The notes: generated by a model not told the origin, from the letters alone. Positions 42,227 to 51,611 are shown, counted from the first letter of the stretch. The stretch: 64,000 nucleotides of DNA from JBKPNJ01 sp963695705 (GCA_963695705.1 CAVOHB010000009.1:682001-746000); one strand, 5' to 3'. Translations and numbers: made by a program.

Positions 42227-43162
42227 GTGGCTCCGATTAAGGTGCTGTCCGTCGTTGGTCCGGGCCGCAGCGGTACCACCGTGCTGGGCAGCGTTCTCGG
42301 CGAGATCGACGGGTTCGCGAGCATGGGCGAGCTGCGCTGGTTGTGGGAGCGCGGGATCCGGGCCGAACGGCCGTGCGCCTGCGGGAAGACCCCGGAGCAC
42401 TGCCCGGTCTGGTCGCCGGTCATCAAGGCGACTCGTTCGGGCTTGGCGCCCGGTGGGCCTGCGTGGACGCTCGATGGCCTGATCGCCGCCCAGCATGAGC
42501 TGACCGCCCTTCGCAACCGCCTGCGCGTCCTGCGGAGTGCGACCGGGCAGGATCGCGGCTGGGGCGCCCTGGCCCTCGTGCGCACCGCCATGGGCGAGGC
42601 CTGCCGAGTCTTCGCGGCCGAAACCGACTCGTCGGTGGTGATCGACACCTCGAAACGTCCGTACGACGCGGCGGTGCTGGCGGCGGTCGAGGGTGTGGAC
42701 CACTACGTGGTTCACATGGTGCGCGATCCCCGCGGGGTTGTGCACTCCTGGCGGCGTGGCAAGACCTTCTCCGTCGCGGGCGAGACCAGGATGATGGGGA
42801 CGCGTCGCATACCGTCGTCGGTGCGGCGATGGATCGCCAACTCCCTCGGCTCGGAGGTACTACGGCGCCGGATACCCCCCTCGCGGTGGCTCGAGCTGAG
42901 GTACGAGGACTTCGCCCGCGATCCTCAGGAGGCGGTGAGCCGGATCGTGGCGTTGCTCGGCGAGGAGAGTGCGCCACCGTTCGAGAGTGACGGGTCCGTC
43001 TTCCTGCACCCCAACCACATGGTGGCCGGCAACCCCAGCAGGTTCACGGTCGGCTCGGTGAAGATCCGGTCCGACGAGGCGTGGCGAACCGAGATGGCGA
43101 GACGCCACCAGTGGCTGGTCGAGCTGACGACCAGGCCGCTGATGCGGCGCTACGGGTACTGA
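42227..43162 (+). CDS. Sulfotransferase family protein
   Basis: A 311-aa protein with PAPS loop VLSVVGPGRSGTTVLGSVLG, then MGELRWLWERG, a Cys-rich stretch (CACGKTPEHCPVWSPV), VIDTSKRPYDAAVL, VHMVRDPRGVVHSWRRGK and LELRYEDFARDPQEAV. The CACGxxxxxCP-like segment is common in this sulfotransferase subfamily and may bind metal. GAGGGG lies about six bases before the GTG at 42227, favouring it over one four codons earlier. It is divergent from the 41.1 kb sulfotransferase across about 250 bp that shows no other gene. Confidence 0.87.
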   Translation: MAPIKVLSVVGPGRSGTTVLGSVLGEIDGFASMGELRWLWERGIRAERPCACGKTPEHCPVWSPVIKATRSGLAPGGPAWTLDGLIAAQHELTALRNRLRVLRSATGQDRGWGALALVRTAMGEACRVFAAETDSSVVIDTSKRPYDAAVLAAVEGVDHYVVHMVRDPRGVVHSWRRGKTFSVAGETRMMGTRRIPSSVRRWIANSLGSEVLRRRIPPSRWLELRYEDFARDPQEAVSRIVALLGEESAPPFESDGSVFLHPNHMVAGNPSRFTVGSVKIRSDEAWRTEMARRHQWLVELTTRPLMRRYGY

Positions 43163-43251
43163 GGCAGGCACGGGTACTGCAGGTCGCGGCGACAACGGAC
43201 GCGCTCCGGGCACTGACCGGAGCCGGAGCGTGCGCCCGTCGCCATCCGCGC

Positions 43252-44358
43252 CTACGCGTGGAAAATCGCCAGGTAGGGGTGTTGCTTCGGCGGCGGGCCG
43301 GCACCGGTGAAGTGGCCCCCGACGTAGAGGTTCGTGGCCGTGGAGGCCAGCGCCCAGATCCCCGGATACGTGGTGACGAAGTGGGGAGCGAACGGCAGCA
43401 GGGCCCCGGTGCTCTCGTCGACGGCCGCCAGGATCGTCCGCGTCTGGCTCTTGATGGCGGTGAAGTGGCCACCGACGTAGACCGTGCCGTTGGCGACCGT
43501 GACGGCCTGCGCGTCGCCGTTGGCCGGGACCGTGGTCCAGCGCCGTGCTCCGGTGGTGAGGTCGGTCGCCGACAGCGCGCCCTGGTTCCTCGACGCCGCG
43601 AAGACGGTGTTGCCGTCGATGGCGAGGTCCCAGTAGACGTTGCAGGCGGGCGTGCAGGCACGCGCCGGGTTCCACGCATCCACGACGTTGTTGGTCACGT
43701 CGACCGAGGCCAGCGAGTTGCGGGCGTTTGTGTTCACGTGGGTGAACGCGCCGGCGAAGACGAGCTTGTTGCCGGTGAGGGCAAGGGCATAGACGTTGGC
43801 ATCGGTGGACGGAGTGAAGCTCGGTAGCGGCTTTCCGGTGCTCACCAGGGCTGCTCCCAGTCCCTGCTGCACCACGCCGTCGTGCTTGACGAACGCGCCG
43901 CCGAAGTACATGGTGTCGCCGCTGACCACGATGTCCCGTACGGTGCCGCCAGCCGCGGCCTTCCACTTGCTGTCGACGGAGCCGTCGGTCGTGGCGAAGG
44001 AGGCGAGCTTCTTGTGGGTCGCGCCGTCCGCGAGGGTGAACGCGCCACCGGCAATGACATGTGAACCATCGGACGACATCGCGAGCGCGCGGACGTCCCC
44101 GTTCGTCGAGCCATGCCAGGTCGTCACCAGCGCCCCGGTGGACGCGTCAAGTGCGGCCACGCCGCCGGTGAAGCTGCCGCCGACATAGATCCGGCTGCCT
44201 GCCGTCACGACCGCGTGCACCGGACCGTCCGGAACCCACACCGGCCCGGTCGGATCGGTCCCGTACTCCGCACTGGCGGCGGGGGCGAACCCGACCGTCG
44301 CGACCATGGCGAGCGTCAGCCCGGACACCACGGCCGCGCCTCGAGAAGTCCTCTTCAT
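43252..44358 (-). CDS. Secreted delta-60 (PQQ/WD-like) repeat protein
   Basis: A 368-aa protein with a signal peptide (basic start, VVSGLTLAMVATVGFAPAAS, cleavage after ASA). The mature part is built of about seven repeats of a YVGGSFTGGVAALDASTGA-type unit: IYVGGSFTG, VIAGGAFTL, MYFGGAFVK, LVFAGAFTHV, VYVGGHFTAI and LYVGGHFTGAG are visible. These predict a beta-propeller. No enzyme motif is seen; such proteins are usually extracellular binding or adhesion scaffolds. It reads away from the WcaJ-type gene across a long regulatory region. Confidence 0.85.
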   Translation of the reverse strand: MKRTSRGAAVVSGLTLAMVATVGFAPAASAEYGTDPTGPVWVPDGPVHAVVTAGSRIYVGGSFTGGVAALDASTGALVTTWHGSTNGDVRALAMSSDGSHVIAGGAFTLADGATHKKLASFATTDGSVDSKWKAAAGGTVRDIVVSGDTMYFGGAFVKHDGVVQQGLGAALVSTGKPLPSFTPSTDANVYALALTGNKLVFAGAFTHVNTNARNSLASVDVTNNVVDAWNPARACTPACNVYWDLAIDGNTVFAASRNQGALSATDLTTGARRWTTVPANGDAQAVTVANGTVYVGGHFTAIKSQTRTILAAVDESTGALLPFAPHFVTTYPGIWALASTATNLYVGGHFTGAGPPPKQHPYLAIFHA

Positions 44359-44900
44359 GTGATTTCCTCAGATCCCCACGCGCGCGACCGTTTTGTCTGC
44401 GCACAGGCACCGTAGGCGACACACGGTCGAAATTTCCAATTGATCAGCTAATATTCACGGTAATAGCCAGCGCCTGTCACGCTCGGTGATCACGAACGCG
44501 GTCCAGGGCCGACTGCTTTGAGGGGGCCATGCCGGTCGCCGGTCGGTCGGTCGATTTCGTGCTTACTGGGACGAGCATCACTCGGTTTGGCCTCGGCGGC
44601 GCGCGACTGCCCGCGCATCAGCCGAACCATTCGAAGCGTCCACCGGAAGGTTCGGCTGGACATTACACAGCGTGGCTAACCGATGGCTAACCGCGTTCAT
44701 ATGGGCCTAGAGTCATTTTCCGAGTACACACGGTTATCTCGTTTGTGACGACCCGGATGCACAAAGTCATAACTGAGCCGAATAACGACTATCGCTTGGG
44801 TCGTGCACTGGGGTTGTGATTGTATTACCTCTCGTTGGGCTTCTGTTTGCGTTCGGTTCACCTGTCCGGATTACCCGGGTTGGTGCAGGGGAGGATTTCC
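44359..44900 (+). promoter_or_regulatory. Long regulatory region before the polysaccharide-initiating gene
   Basis: About 540 bp with no convincing gene and reduced GC, especially near 44440-44470 and 44690-44800. A directly repeated 10-mer TGGCTAACCG occurs at 44673-44682 and 44684-44693, an 11-base (one helical turn) period typical of a dimer operator. A run of AT-rich sequence follows before the GTG at 44901. I infer the main promoter of the 44.9-55.6 kb operon lies here; no -35/-10 pair is certain. Confidence 0.6.
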
Positions 44901-46340
44901 GTGTCAGCTGGCGATCTCATCTCGGGTGACGGTTCCCCCGAGACCGAGAGACGCTCGCCGTTTCCGGTCTCCGAGCGGCCGACCCTGCTGTCCAAGCCGC
45001 GTCCCCGCCTGGCCACGCTCGGTACCGACGTCGTTCCGCTCGCAGTGGTCGTGGACCTTGCCGCCCTCGCCGGCACGCGCCTGGTGGTGCAGCTCACCCT
45101 CCTCTCGACGGTTCTACTGGCCGTCCTGGTCCTCGGACTCAATGCCGTCGGCGGGCACTATAAGGCCCGTATTGCTCCTTCGCTGCTCGACGAACTGCCT
45201 GGACTCGTCGGGCGTGCACTGGTCGCCGGAGCCATCACATCGGCTGTCCGTCTGCAGTTGACATTGCCGGTCCAGGACGGTCCGGTATTCGCCGCAATGG
45301 CCTTTATCGTGTTCGCCTGCCTGGGTCGGGCAGTCGGATATCCGCTCACTCGGCATCACCGCAAGGTGCATGCTGCAGGTCGGCCGACTATGATTATCGG
45401 GTGTGGTCGGGTTGGTAACCAACTCTCCGCCACTTTGCTGGAACATCCCGAATACGGTTTACGTCCTATCGGTTTTGTAGATGACGATCCCCTGGTTCCC
45501 CTTTCCGACAGGCGAGTGCCTTTGTTGGGAGGGACCGAATCATTGACTCGACTTTTGATCGAGCACCGTATTCGGAACGTGATTGTCGCTTTCACGACGA
45601 GCCCCGAGTCGGTCATGGTCGATATGATTCGCCGGTGCGACCGCTTGTCATGCGAGATTTTCTTTGTTCCCAGACTTTATGAGCTGCACGCCAGCGGGCG
45701 GGATACCGAGCTCATCTGGGGGCTCCCGTTGACCCGCCTGAGCCGGGCCTCGTACCGCACGCTGACCTGGCGGACCAAGCGCGTGTTCGACTTCGTCCTG
45801 GCCGGCATCGGGCTCATCCTGCTGTCCCCCGTACTTGCCGTCTGCGCGGTCGCCGTGCGGCTCGAGGGCGGGCCAGGGGTCATCTTCAAGCAGGAACGGG
45901 TTGGGCTGGACGGGCGGCGTTTCACCATCTACAAGTTCCGCTCCCTCCAGCCTGCGGACGAGGACGAGTCGTCCCAGCTGTGGACCATCGGCGGCGACCC
46001 GCGGATGGGCCCGGTCGGCAGATGGCTCAGGCTGTTGTCCCTCGACGAGCTCCCGCAGCTGTGGAACGTCGTCCGCGGCGACATGAGCCTGGTCGGGCCA
46101 CGACCCGAGCGGCCCCTCTTCGTCGACGAGTTCACGAACCGGTTCCCCCGGTACGTCGCCCGGCACCGGGTGCCTGTCGGTCTCACCGGCTGGGCGCAGA
46201 TCAACGGCCTGCGGGGTGACACCGACATCGCCGACCGGGCGAGCTTCGACAACTACTACATCGAGAACTGGTCCATGTGGGCGGACGTGAAGATCATGCT
46301 GCGCACAATCGGACAGTTGCTCGGTGGGAGAGGTCAGTGA
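44901..46340 (+). CDS. Polyprenyl-phosphate glycosylphosphotransferase (WcaJ/CpsE type), polysaccharide initiation
   Basis: A 479-aa membrane enzyme. N-terminal spans, then a nucleotide-binding domain (RPTMIIGCGRVGNQLSATLL, GFVDDDPLVPL), one further span, and the bacterial sugar-transferase domain: RVFDFVLAGIGLILLSPVLA, IFKQERVGLDGRRFTIYKFR, LSLDELPQLWNVVRGDMSLV and GPRPERP, ending GLTGWAQINGLRGDTD. It transfers a phosphosugar to undecaprenyl phosphate, the first membrane step of the polymer. GGGGAGGA lies five bases before the GTG at 44901, which decides it over upstream starts. The next gene overlaps its stop (GTGA). Confidence 0.92.
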   Translation: MSAGDLISGDGSPETERRSPFPVSERPTLLSKPRPRLATLGTDVVPLAVVVDLAALAGTRLVVQLTLLSTVLLAVLVLGLNAVGGHYKARIAPSLLDELPGLVGRALVAGAITSAVRLQLTLPVQDGPVFAAMAFIVFACLGRAVGYPLTRHHRKVHAAGRPTMIIGCGRVGNQLSATLLEHPEYGLRPIGFVDDDPLVPLSDRRVPLLGGTESLTRLLIEHRIRNVIVAFTTSPESVMVDMIRRCDRLSCEIFFVPRLYELHASGRDTELIWGLPLTRLSRASYRTLTWRTKRVFDFVLAGIGLILLSPVLAVCAVAVRLEGGPGVIFKQERVGLDGRRFTIYKFRSLQPADEDESSQLWTIGGDPRMGPVGRWLRLLSLDELPQLWNVVRGDMSLVGPRPERPLFVDEFTNRFPRYVARHRVPVGLTGWAQINGLRGDTDIADRASFDNYYIENWSMWADVKIMLRTIGQLLGGRGQ

Positions 46341-47524
46341 CCGGCGGCACCTCGAGCGGGAACGCATCCACCGAGGATCCATCCGGTCTTGACTTCGATC
46401 TCCACGGTGTCGTCGGCATTCGCCTGGTTGATGCGTCCGCGGCCGACGTCGCGACCGTGCGGCGCCAGCTCGGACCGATCGCCAAGCCCCTGGACCGCGA
46501 GCCTGACATCACGGTTCGTTTCGTGGACCGTGCGACCACCAAGCCGCTGACCTACGTCGGCCTGCACCAGGGGGGATTCAACGAGGACGGCTTCTTTGTC
46601 CTGCAGGGTAAGGGCGGCGTCGACGCGAAGGCGCGCATACCGTTCGAGCACATCGGCGCACGGCCCGAGTTCGTGTGCGAGCGGGCGATGCCGGCGGTGC
46701 CGCACCTGCTGGCGTTCATCAACCTGACGGCCCTGACCAAAGGGGTGCTGCCGCTGCACGCCTCTGCCTTCACCGCCGGTGGGACCGGTGTGCTGGTGAC
46801 CGGATGGGCCAAGAGCGGCAAGACCGAGAGCCTTCTCGGCTGCATGAACGAGGGCGCGCAGTACGTGGGAGACGAGTGGGTCTACCTGAGCGCCGACGGC
46901 CAGATGGTCGGCATCCCCGAGCCGATCCGGCTGTGGGCCTGGCATCTACAGCAGCTACCCGAACTGGCGGAGTCGCGGTCGCGCGCGGAGCGGTTCGGCC
47001 TGACAGCCTGGAAGGCGATGGGGGCGCTGGCGACCAGCGCGTCGAAGTCGAGCCTTCCTGGCTCGGGACTGCTGCGCAAGGGCGCTCCCGTCATCGAGCG
47101 CCAGGCCTACCTCCAGATAGCTCCCGAGGAGCTCTTCGGGGCGGACGCGGTGACCCTGCGCGGCAGCCTTGACGCGGTGGTGCTGGTACTCAGCCACGAC
47201 TCACCCGACATCGTGGTCGAGTCAGCGGCGCCATCGGAGGTCTCAGGCCGGATGGCTGCTTCTCTGGCGGACGAACGCGCACGGTTCATGGCTGACTACC
47301 GACAGTTCCGGTACGCTTTTCCCGAGGCGGCCAGTCCGGTCGTGGCGACGGCCGAGTCGCTGGAGTCCGATCTGCTGTCCGGCCTGCTGGACCGGCTGCC
47401 TTCGGCCAAGGTTCTCCATCCCTACCCGTGCGACATCGCCGCGCTCGGGCGGGCGGTGCAGTCAGCGGCTGTCGATGCCGTACACGCGACCGCCCGGGAG
47501 GGACCCGTCCGCGACGAGATCTAG
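46337..47524 (+). CDS. HPr-kinase/phosphorylase-like P-loop protein
   Basis: A 395-aa protein. The central region resembles the HprK C-terminal kinase domain: GVLPLHASAFTAGGTGVLVT, Walker A GWAKSGKT (Lys162), and GDEWVYLSADGQMVGIP as the following metal-binding acidic pair (Asp179, Glu180). The N-terminal 130 residues and the last 170 have no recognised family. No PTS proteins are nearby, so it is unlikely to phosphorylate HPr; HprK-like kinases in other operons act on peptides or small molecules. It is coupled by GTGA to the initiating transferase. The substrate is unknown. Confidence 0.75.
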   Translation: MTGGTSSGNASTEDPSGLDFDLHGVVGIRLVDASAADVATVRRQLGPIAKPLDREPDITVRFVDRATTKPLTYVGLHQGGFNEDGFFVLQGKGGVDAKARIPFEHIGARPEFVCERAMPAVPHLLAFINLTALTKGVLPLHASAFTAGGTGVLVTGWAKSGKTESLLGCMNEGAQYVGDEWVYLSADGQMVGIPEPIRLWAWHLQQLPELAESRSRAERFGLTAWKAMGALATSASKSSLPGSGLLRKGAPVIERQAYLQIAPEELFGADAVTLRGSLDAVVLVLSHDSPDIVVESAAPSEVSGRMAASLADERARFMADYRQFRYAFPEAASPVVATAESLESDLLSGLLDRLPSAKVLHPYPCDIAALGRAVQSAAVDAVHATAREGPVRDEI

Positions 47525-47703
47525 GCGGGTGCGAGGGGCGCTCTCGCAGACCAACAGCAGCGCCCCACGAACACGGCAGGCTCACGACATGCGAGCGCTC
47601 GAGCCTGCGGCACGCACAAGCAACCAATGCACGAAGAGTCGACACAGGGTCGCAGCAGTCCACGGCCCGCCCGTGCCGTAGAGGGTCATCGAGGGTCATA
47701 GGA

Positions 47704-48426
47704 ATGGAGGCGGTGGTGAGGGGTCGACGTAGCCGGCTCGCGGTCGCACTCGTCGGCGCTGACGGCGCCGGCAAGAGCACGGTCAGCGGGATGCTCGAGC
47801 ATGCCACGCTGCCGCGTCCGGTGAAGACGATCTACATGGGGGTCAACCTCGAGGCGAGCTCGTTGATGCTTCCCACCACGAGACTGCTGCTGGCCGTCAA
47901 GCGTGCCCGCGGCGGCCGTCCGGACCTCGTGGCGAGCAGGCTGCGAACGGCGGCCGAGAGCCCGCCGACGGACGAGAACCGAGACTGGCGTGGCTCGCTC
48001 AAGGACAGCACGCGCCTCACCGTGTGGATGCTGGAGGAGTGGCTTCGGCAGGGCGTCGCGACCGCATACGGCGCCCGCGGTTACATCGTCGTCTTCGACC
48101 GGCACTTCTTCGCCGACTACTACCACACCGACATCGTCAGCAGAGGTGGCGGACACGGCCTGTTCGGTCGCTTCCACGGGTGGATGTTGAACCATGCGTA
48201 CCCTAAGCCCGATCTGGTCATTTGCCTCGACGCGCCGTCAGAGGTGCTGTACGCGCGTAAGCCGGAGTCGAGTCCGGAGTGGCTCGAGCAGCGTCGACAG
48301 CAGTACCTCGCTCTGGCCGGCGTCGTCCCCGCCTTCGTCGTCGTCGACGCGAACCGGCCGCTGGATGCGGTTTTCGGCGATGTCGTCTCAACCATCGCAA
48401 CTCACTGGAAGGCCATGTACGCGTGA
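47704..48426 (+). CDS. Thymidylate-kinase-like P-loop kinase
   Basis: A 240-aa protein with Walker A ALVGADGAGKSTVSGML (Lys24), YIVVFDRHFFADYYHTDIV (the D-R-x acidic/Arg pair of nucleotide kinases), and PDLVICLDAPSEVLYARKPE with the lid-like region after it. This is the dTMP-kinase fold, but the DRY/LID sequence is divergent, so the phosphoryl acceptor could be another nucleotide or a sugar or hydroxyacid. ATG is at 47704. Its stop overlaps the next start (GTGA), tying it to the dehydrogenase/PEP-mutase block. Confidence 0.83.
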   Translation: MEAVVRGRRSRLAVALVGADGAGKSTVSGMLEHATLPRPVKTIYMGVNLEASSLMLPTTRLLLAVKRARGGRPDLVASRLRTAAESPPTDENRDWRGSLKDSTRLTVWMLEEWLRQGVATAYGARGYIVVFDRHFFADYYHTDIVSRGGGHGLFGRFHGWMLNHAYPKPDLVICLDAPSEVLYARKPESSPEWLEQRRQQYLALAGVVPAFVVVDANRPLDAVFGDVVSTIATHWKAMYA

Positions 48427-49395
48427 AGATCTTGCTCGCCAGCCCGATCGACCCCGCGGCCGTCGTCGCCCTGGAGCGCGACTTCGATCTGCGCAGTGCC
48501 ATCAAGGCCGAGCCTGCCGCGCTCCGGGAGGCCGTCGCCGACCGCGAGGTGGTCGTCGTGCGCAGCGGAGTTCAGCTGTCTGCCGATGTCCTGTCCGCGG
48601 CGCCGAACCTGCGCCTGCTCCTGCGGGCCGGGTCGGGGCTGGACAACATCGACCTCGACTGCGCGCCGGGAGCTGGGCATCCGGGTGGTTCGCGTCGCCG
48701 GAATGTCGGCGCCACCGGTCGCCGAGTTCACGTTCGCGCTGCTGCTGTCGCTGGCCCGCAAGGTCACACTCGCCGACCGGCTGATCCGCGCAAGGGCGAC
48801 TGGCCCAAGCCTGACCTCGGCGGCCCGCTGCTCCTGGGCAAGACCCTAGGAGTCGTCGGCGCCGGCAATATCGGCGGCCTGGTCGGTGAGATGGGCCACG
48901 CGTGGGGCATGCGTGTGCTCGGCTGCGTGGCGCATCCCGGGCACGACCGCGGCCGACGAGCCTGGAGGGCCGGGGCATCGAGCTGACGCGACTTCGACGA
49001 GGTGGTGGAGCGCGCCGACTTCGTGACCCTCCACGTACCGCTGGACGAGTCGCACCCACCACATGGTCGACGCGAAGGTCTGGCGCGGATGCGGCCCGGA
49101 TCGCTGCTGGTCAACATGGCGCGCGGGCGGCGTGGTCGACGAGAAGGCGCTGTACGAGGCGCTGACCGAAGGCGACACGCGTGGCCGGTGCAGCGCTCGA
49201 CGTCCACGAGACACGAGGGCGAAGGTACGGTGTCCCGCGTTCGCCGAGCTGCCCAACGTCGTGCTCACGCCCCACATCGGCGCGATGGCGCTGGACTCCC
49301 AGCGCCTCATCGGCGAGCGCGTCATCGAGTTGATCGAGGCGTTCCAGTGGGACGTCTCGACGAGGAGGTACTCGACGGTGAGCATCGTCGTTTGA
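48423..49395 (+). pseudogene. D-2-hydroxyacid (phosphoglycerate-type) dehydrogenase, several frameshifts
   Basis: Concatenated frames spell a SerA/formate-dehydrogenase-fold enzyme: MKILLASPIDPAAVVALERD and LLLRAGSGLDNIDLDCA (frame 1), ELGIRVVRVAGMSAPPVAEF (frame 2, with the VAE-x-T substrate loop), LLLGKTLGVVGAGNIGGLVG (nucleotide-binding G-x-G-x-x-G), ADFVTLHVPLDES, and NVVLTPHIGAMALDSQRLIG with the catalytic His. Shifts occur near 48,668, 48,795, 48,955 and several times from 49,000 to 49,240; the first is one duplicated C. Every catalytic part survives, so I suspect sequence error in an intact gene. It starts with GTG overlapping the kinase stop and ends 14 bases before the PEP mutase ATG. 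Confidence 0.82.
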
Positions 49396-49409
49396 GAGCC
49401 GCCGGCCCG

Positions 49410-50309
49410 ATGAGCCGCGCGGACCGCGAAGCGGCTAAGCTACGTGAGCGGGCTCGGCGACCGGCCCGGTCGTGGCCGTCGGCGCGCACGACGCGATGAG
49501 CGCCCGGCTGATCGACGGGCTACGGCTTCGACGCCGTCTGGGTGAGCGGGTTCGGGGTGTCGGCGATGGCGTACGGCCTGCCCGACCTCAACCTGATCAC
49601 GATGACCGAGACGCTCGACGTGACGCGTCGCATCGACGGCGTCGACCGACCTTCCCGTCGTCGTCGACTGCGACAACGGTTACGGGGGCTTCAGCAACGT
49701 GGTGCGCACCGTTGGTGGAGTTCGACCGGGCCGGGGTGGCGGCGGTCTGCATCGAGGACAACCTGTTCCCGAAGCGCAACAGCCTCTACCAGGGGGAGGC
49801 GCAGCCGCGAGCTCGTCGAGACCCCGAGCAGGCTCGCCGACTCGCGCGCCGCGAAGGCCGCCCAGGAGTCGACCGCAGTTCGTGCTGATCGCCCGGGTGG
49901 AGGCGCTGATCGCGGGTCACGGCGTCGAGGCCGCGATCGAGCGCGCCGTCGCCTACGCCGAGGCCGGTGCGGATGCCATCCTGATCCACTCCAAGGACAA
50001 GACGCTCGGCCGAGATCGAGGGCTTCCTCGAGGAGTGGCAGCGCGACGGGACTCGACGACGCCGCTGGTCGCCGTCCCGACCCTGTTCCCCGACTACACC
50101 GCCGACCAGCTGCACGAGAAGGGCTTCTCGATGGTGATCCTGGCCAACCAGCCGATGCGGGCCGCGGTCCAGGCGATGGAGGAGACGCTTGAGCAGTCGC
50201 TGCGCGAAGAGGGCAAGCCGGCGGCCGCCGACCCGCACATCGCGAAGGTGGACCACATCTTCGACCTGGTGCACACCCGGGAGACGATCGAGGCCGAGGA
50301 GGGCGATGA
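49410..50309 (+). pseudogene. Phosphoenolpyruvate mutase/isocitrate-lyase family protein, several frameshifts
   Basis: Read across frames the product is a PEP mutase-type TIM barrel of about 290 aa: MSRADREAAKLRE, LPVVVDCDNGYGG, VAAVCIEDNLFPKRNSLYQG, QFVLIARVEALIAGHGVEAA, AYAEAGADAILIHSKDK and VPTLFPDYTADQLHEKGF. The metal-binding DxDxG strand and the ED-x-x-FPK-x-NS segment are those of phosphonate-forming PepM; the PepM signature EDK-x5-NS appears here with Asn in place of Lys. Several shifts (near 49,518, 49,647, 49,712, 49,806, 49,874 and 50,008) are each explained by one duplicated base. The restored frame would end at 50309, overlapping the ATP-grasp ATG. Confidence 0.8.
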
Positions 50310-51611
50310 CTCGCCTGAACCAGGGACACCCGGCCGACGAGGCCACCGCCCCCGCCGTCGTCGTCGGCCTCGACAGCATCACCGGGCTGCAGACCGCGCG
50401 GATCCTTGCCGATCGCGGAGTACCGGTCTTCGGAGTCGTCGCCGACCGACGGCACTGGGGCGCTCGGACGCAACGCCTGCGTCGAGGTCATCGAGTCCCC
50501 GCTGTCCGGCGACGCGCTGGTCAGCGTCTCTCGGCGGCTCGGCGCGCGACTCGGCCGGAGCGGCGGTGCTGCTGCCGTGCACCGACGCGACCGTGGCGAC
50601 CGTGTCGCGCGCACCGCGCCGAGCTCGCCGCACCGCTTCATGCTGCCGCTCGCCGCCGCACCCCGTCGTCGAGCTGCTCATGGACAAGGTGCGGTTCGCG
50701 CCGCCACGCCGACGGAGATGGGCCTCCCGGTCCCGCGGACCGAGGCTCTGGCCAGCCGCTCCGACGCCGAGCGCGGCCGCCGCGTCCATTGTCTACCCCT
50801 GCGTGCTGAAGCCCCCGTACAAGGCCGCGACGTGGCTGCGACGCACACCACGCGCCAAGGGCTTTCACGGTCAAGCGACGCCGCCGAGCTCCTCGGCGGT
50901 CTACGACCGGGTCGCCGGCTGGGCGCCCCTGCTGCTCGCCCAGGAGTGGGTGACCGGCGCGAGAGGACGGGCTGTTCTCGTGCAACGCCTACTTCGACCG
51001 ATCGGGTCAACCGCTCGTCACGTTCGTGGCGCGCAAGGTGCGGCAGTGGCCACCGGAGATCGGCACCAGCGCGTCGGGTGAGGAGTGCCGCAACGACGAG
51101 GTGCTGAGACGCGACCGTCCGGCTGTTCGGCGAGCGTGGGCTTCCGCGGGCTGGCCTACCTGGAGATGAAGCGCGACATCCGCACCGGCCGGCTGGTGAT
51201 CATCGAGCCCAACGTCGGCCGCCCGACCGGTCGTTCCGCGATCGCCGAGGCGGGCGGAGTCGAGCTCGTCTACACCGCCTACTGCGACGCTGCCGGACTG
51301 CCGCTGCCGCTGGCGCGCGAGCAGCGGTACGTCGGAACGCGAAGTGGCTGGACCTGCGCCGCGACCTGCAGGCGGCGGTGGTGGCACACCACCGCGGCAC
51401 CCTGTCAGTTGCGGAGTGGGTTCGGTCCCTCAAGGGCCCCAAAGCGCACGCGATCTGGTCACGACGCGACCCCTTCCCGTTCGCCGTCGACGTGGTACAG
51501 GCGACCGCCAAGGGCGCCGGCATGCTGGCGTCCAAGCTCCCGGGCTCGCTCCGGCGTCGGGTGGCCGCCCACCGGGCGATGAATGTCACCACCGGGGAGC
51601 CGGCCGCATGA
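50306..51611 (+). pseudogene. ATP-grasp ligase (carboxylate-amine ligase-like), several frameshifts
   Basis: Joined frames give a protein of about 430 aa starting MTRLNQGHPADEATAPAVVV, with VVVGLDSITGLQTARILADR (Rossmann-like N-terminal lobe), HPVVELLMDKVRFA, IVYPCVLKPPYKA (ATP-binding Lys), LLLAQEWVTG (adenine-binding Glu/hinge), RGLAYLEMKRD and RLVIIEPNVGRPTGRS (metal-binding Glu and Asn). This is the ATP-grasp layout of ligases joining a carboxylate to an amine or acid. At least six shifts lie between about 50,460 and 51,390; the last 80 codons (51378-51611) are clean. ATGA overlaps tie it to PEP mutase before and a lipoprotein gene after. Confidence 0.78.

Noticed and set aside
46337..48426. 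Lasso-peptide-like or RiPP cluster suggested by the HprK-like kinase
   Set aside because: No precursor peptide, leader-binding protein, asparagine-synthetase-like cyclase or transglutaminase-like protease is present.
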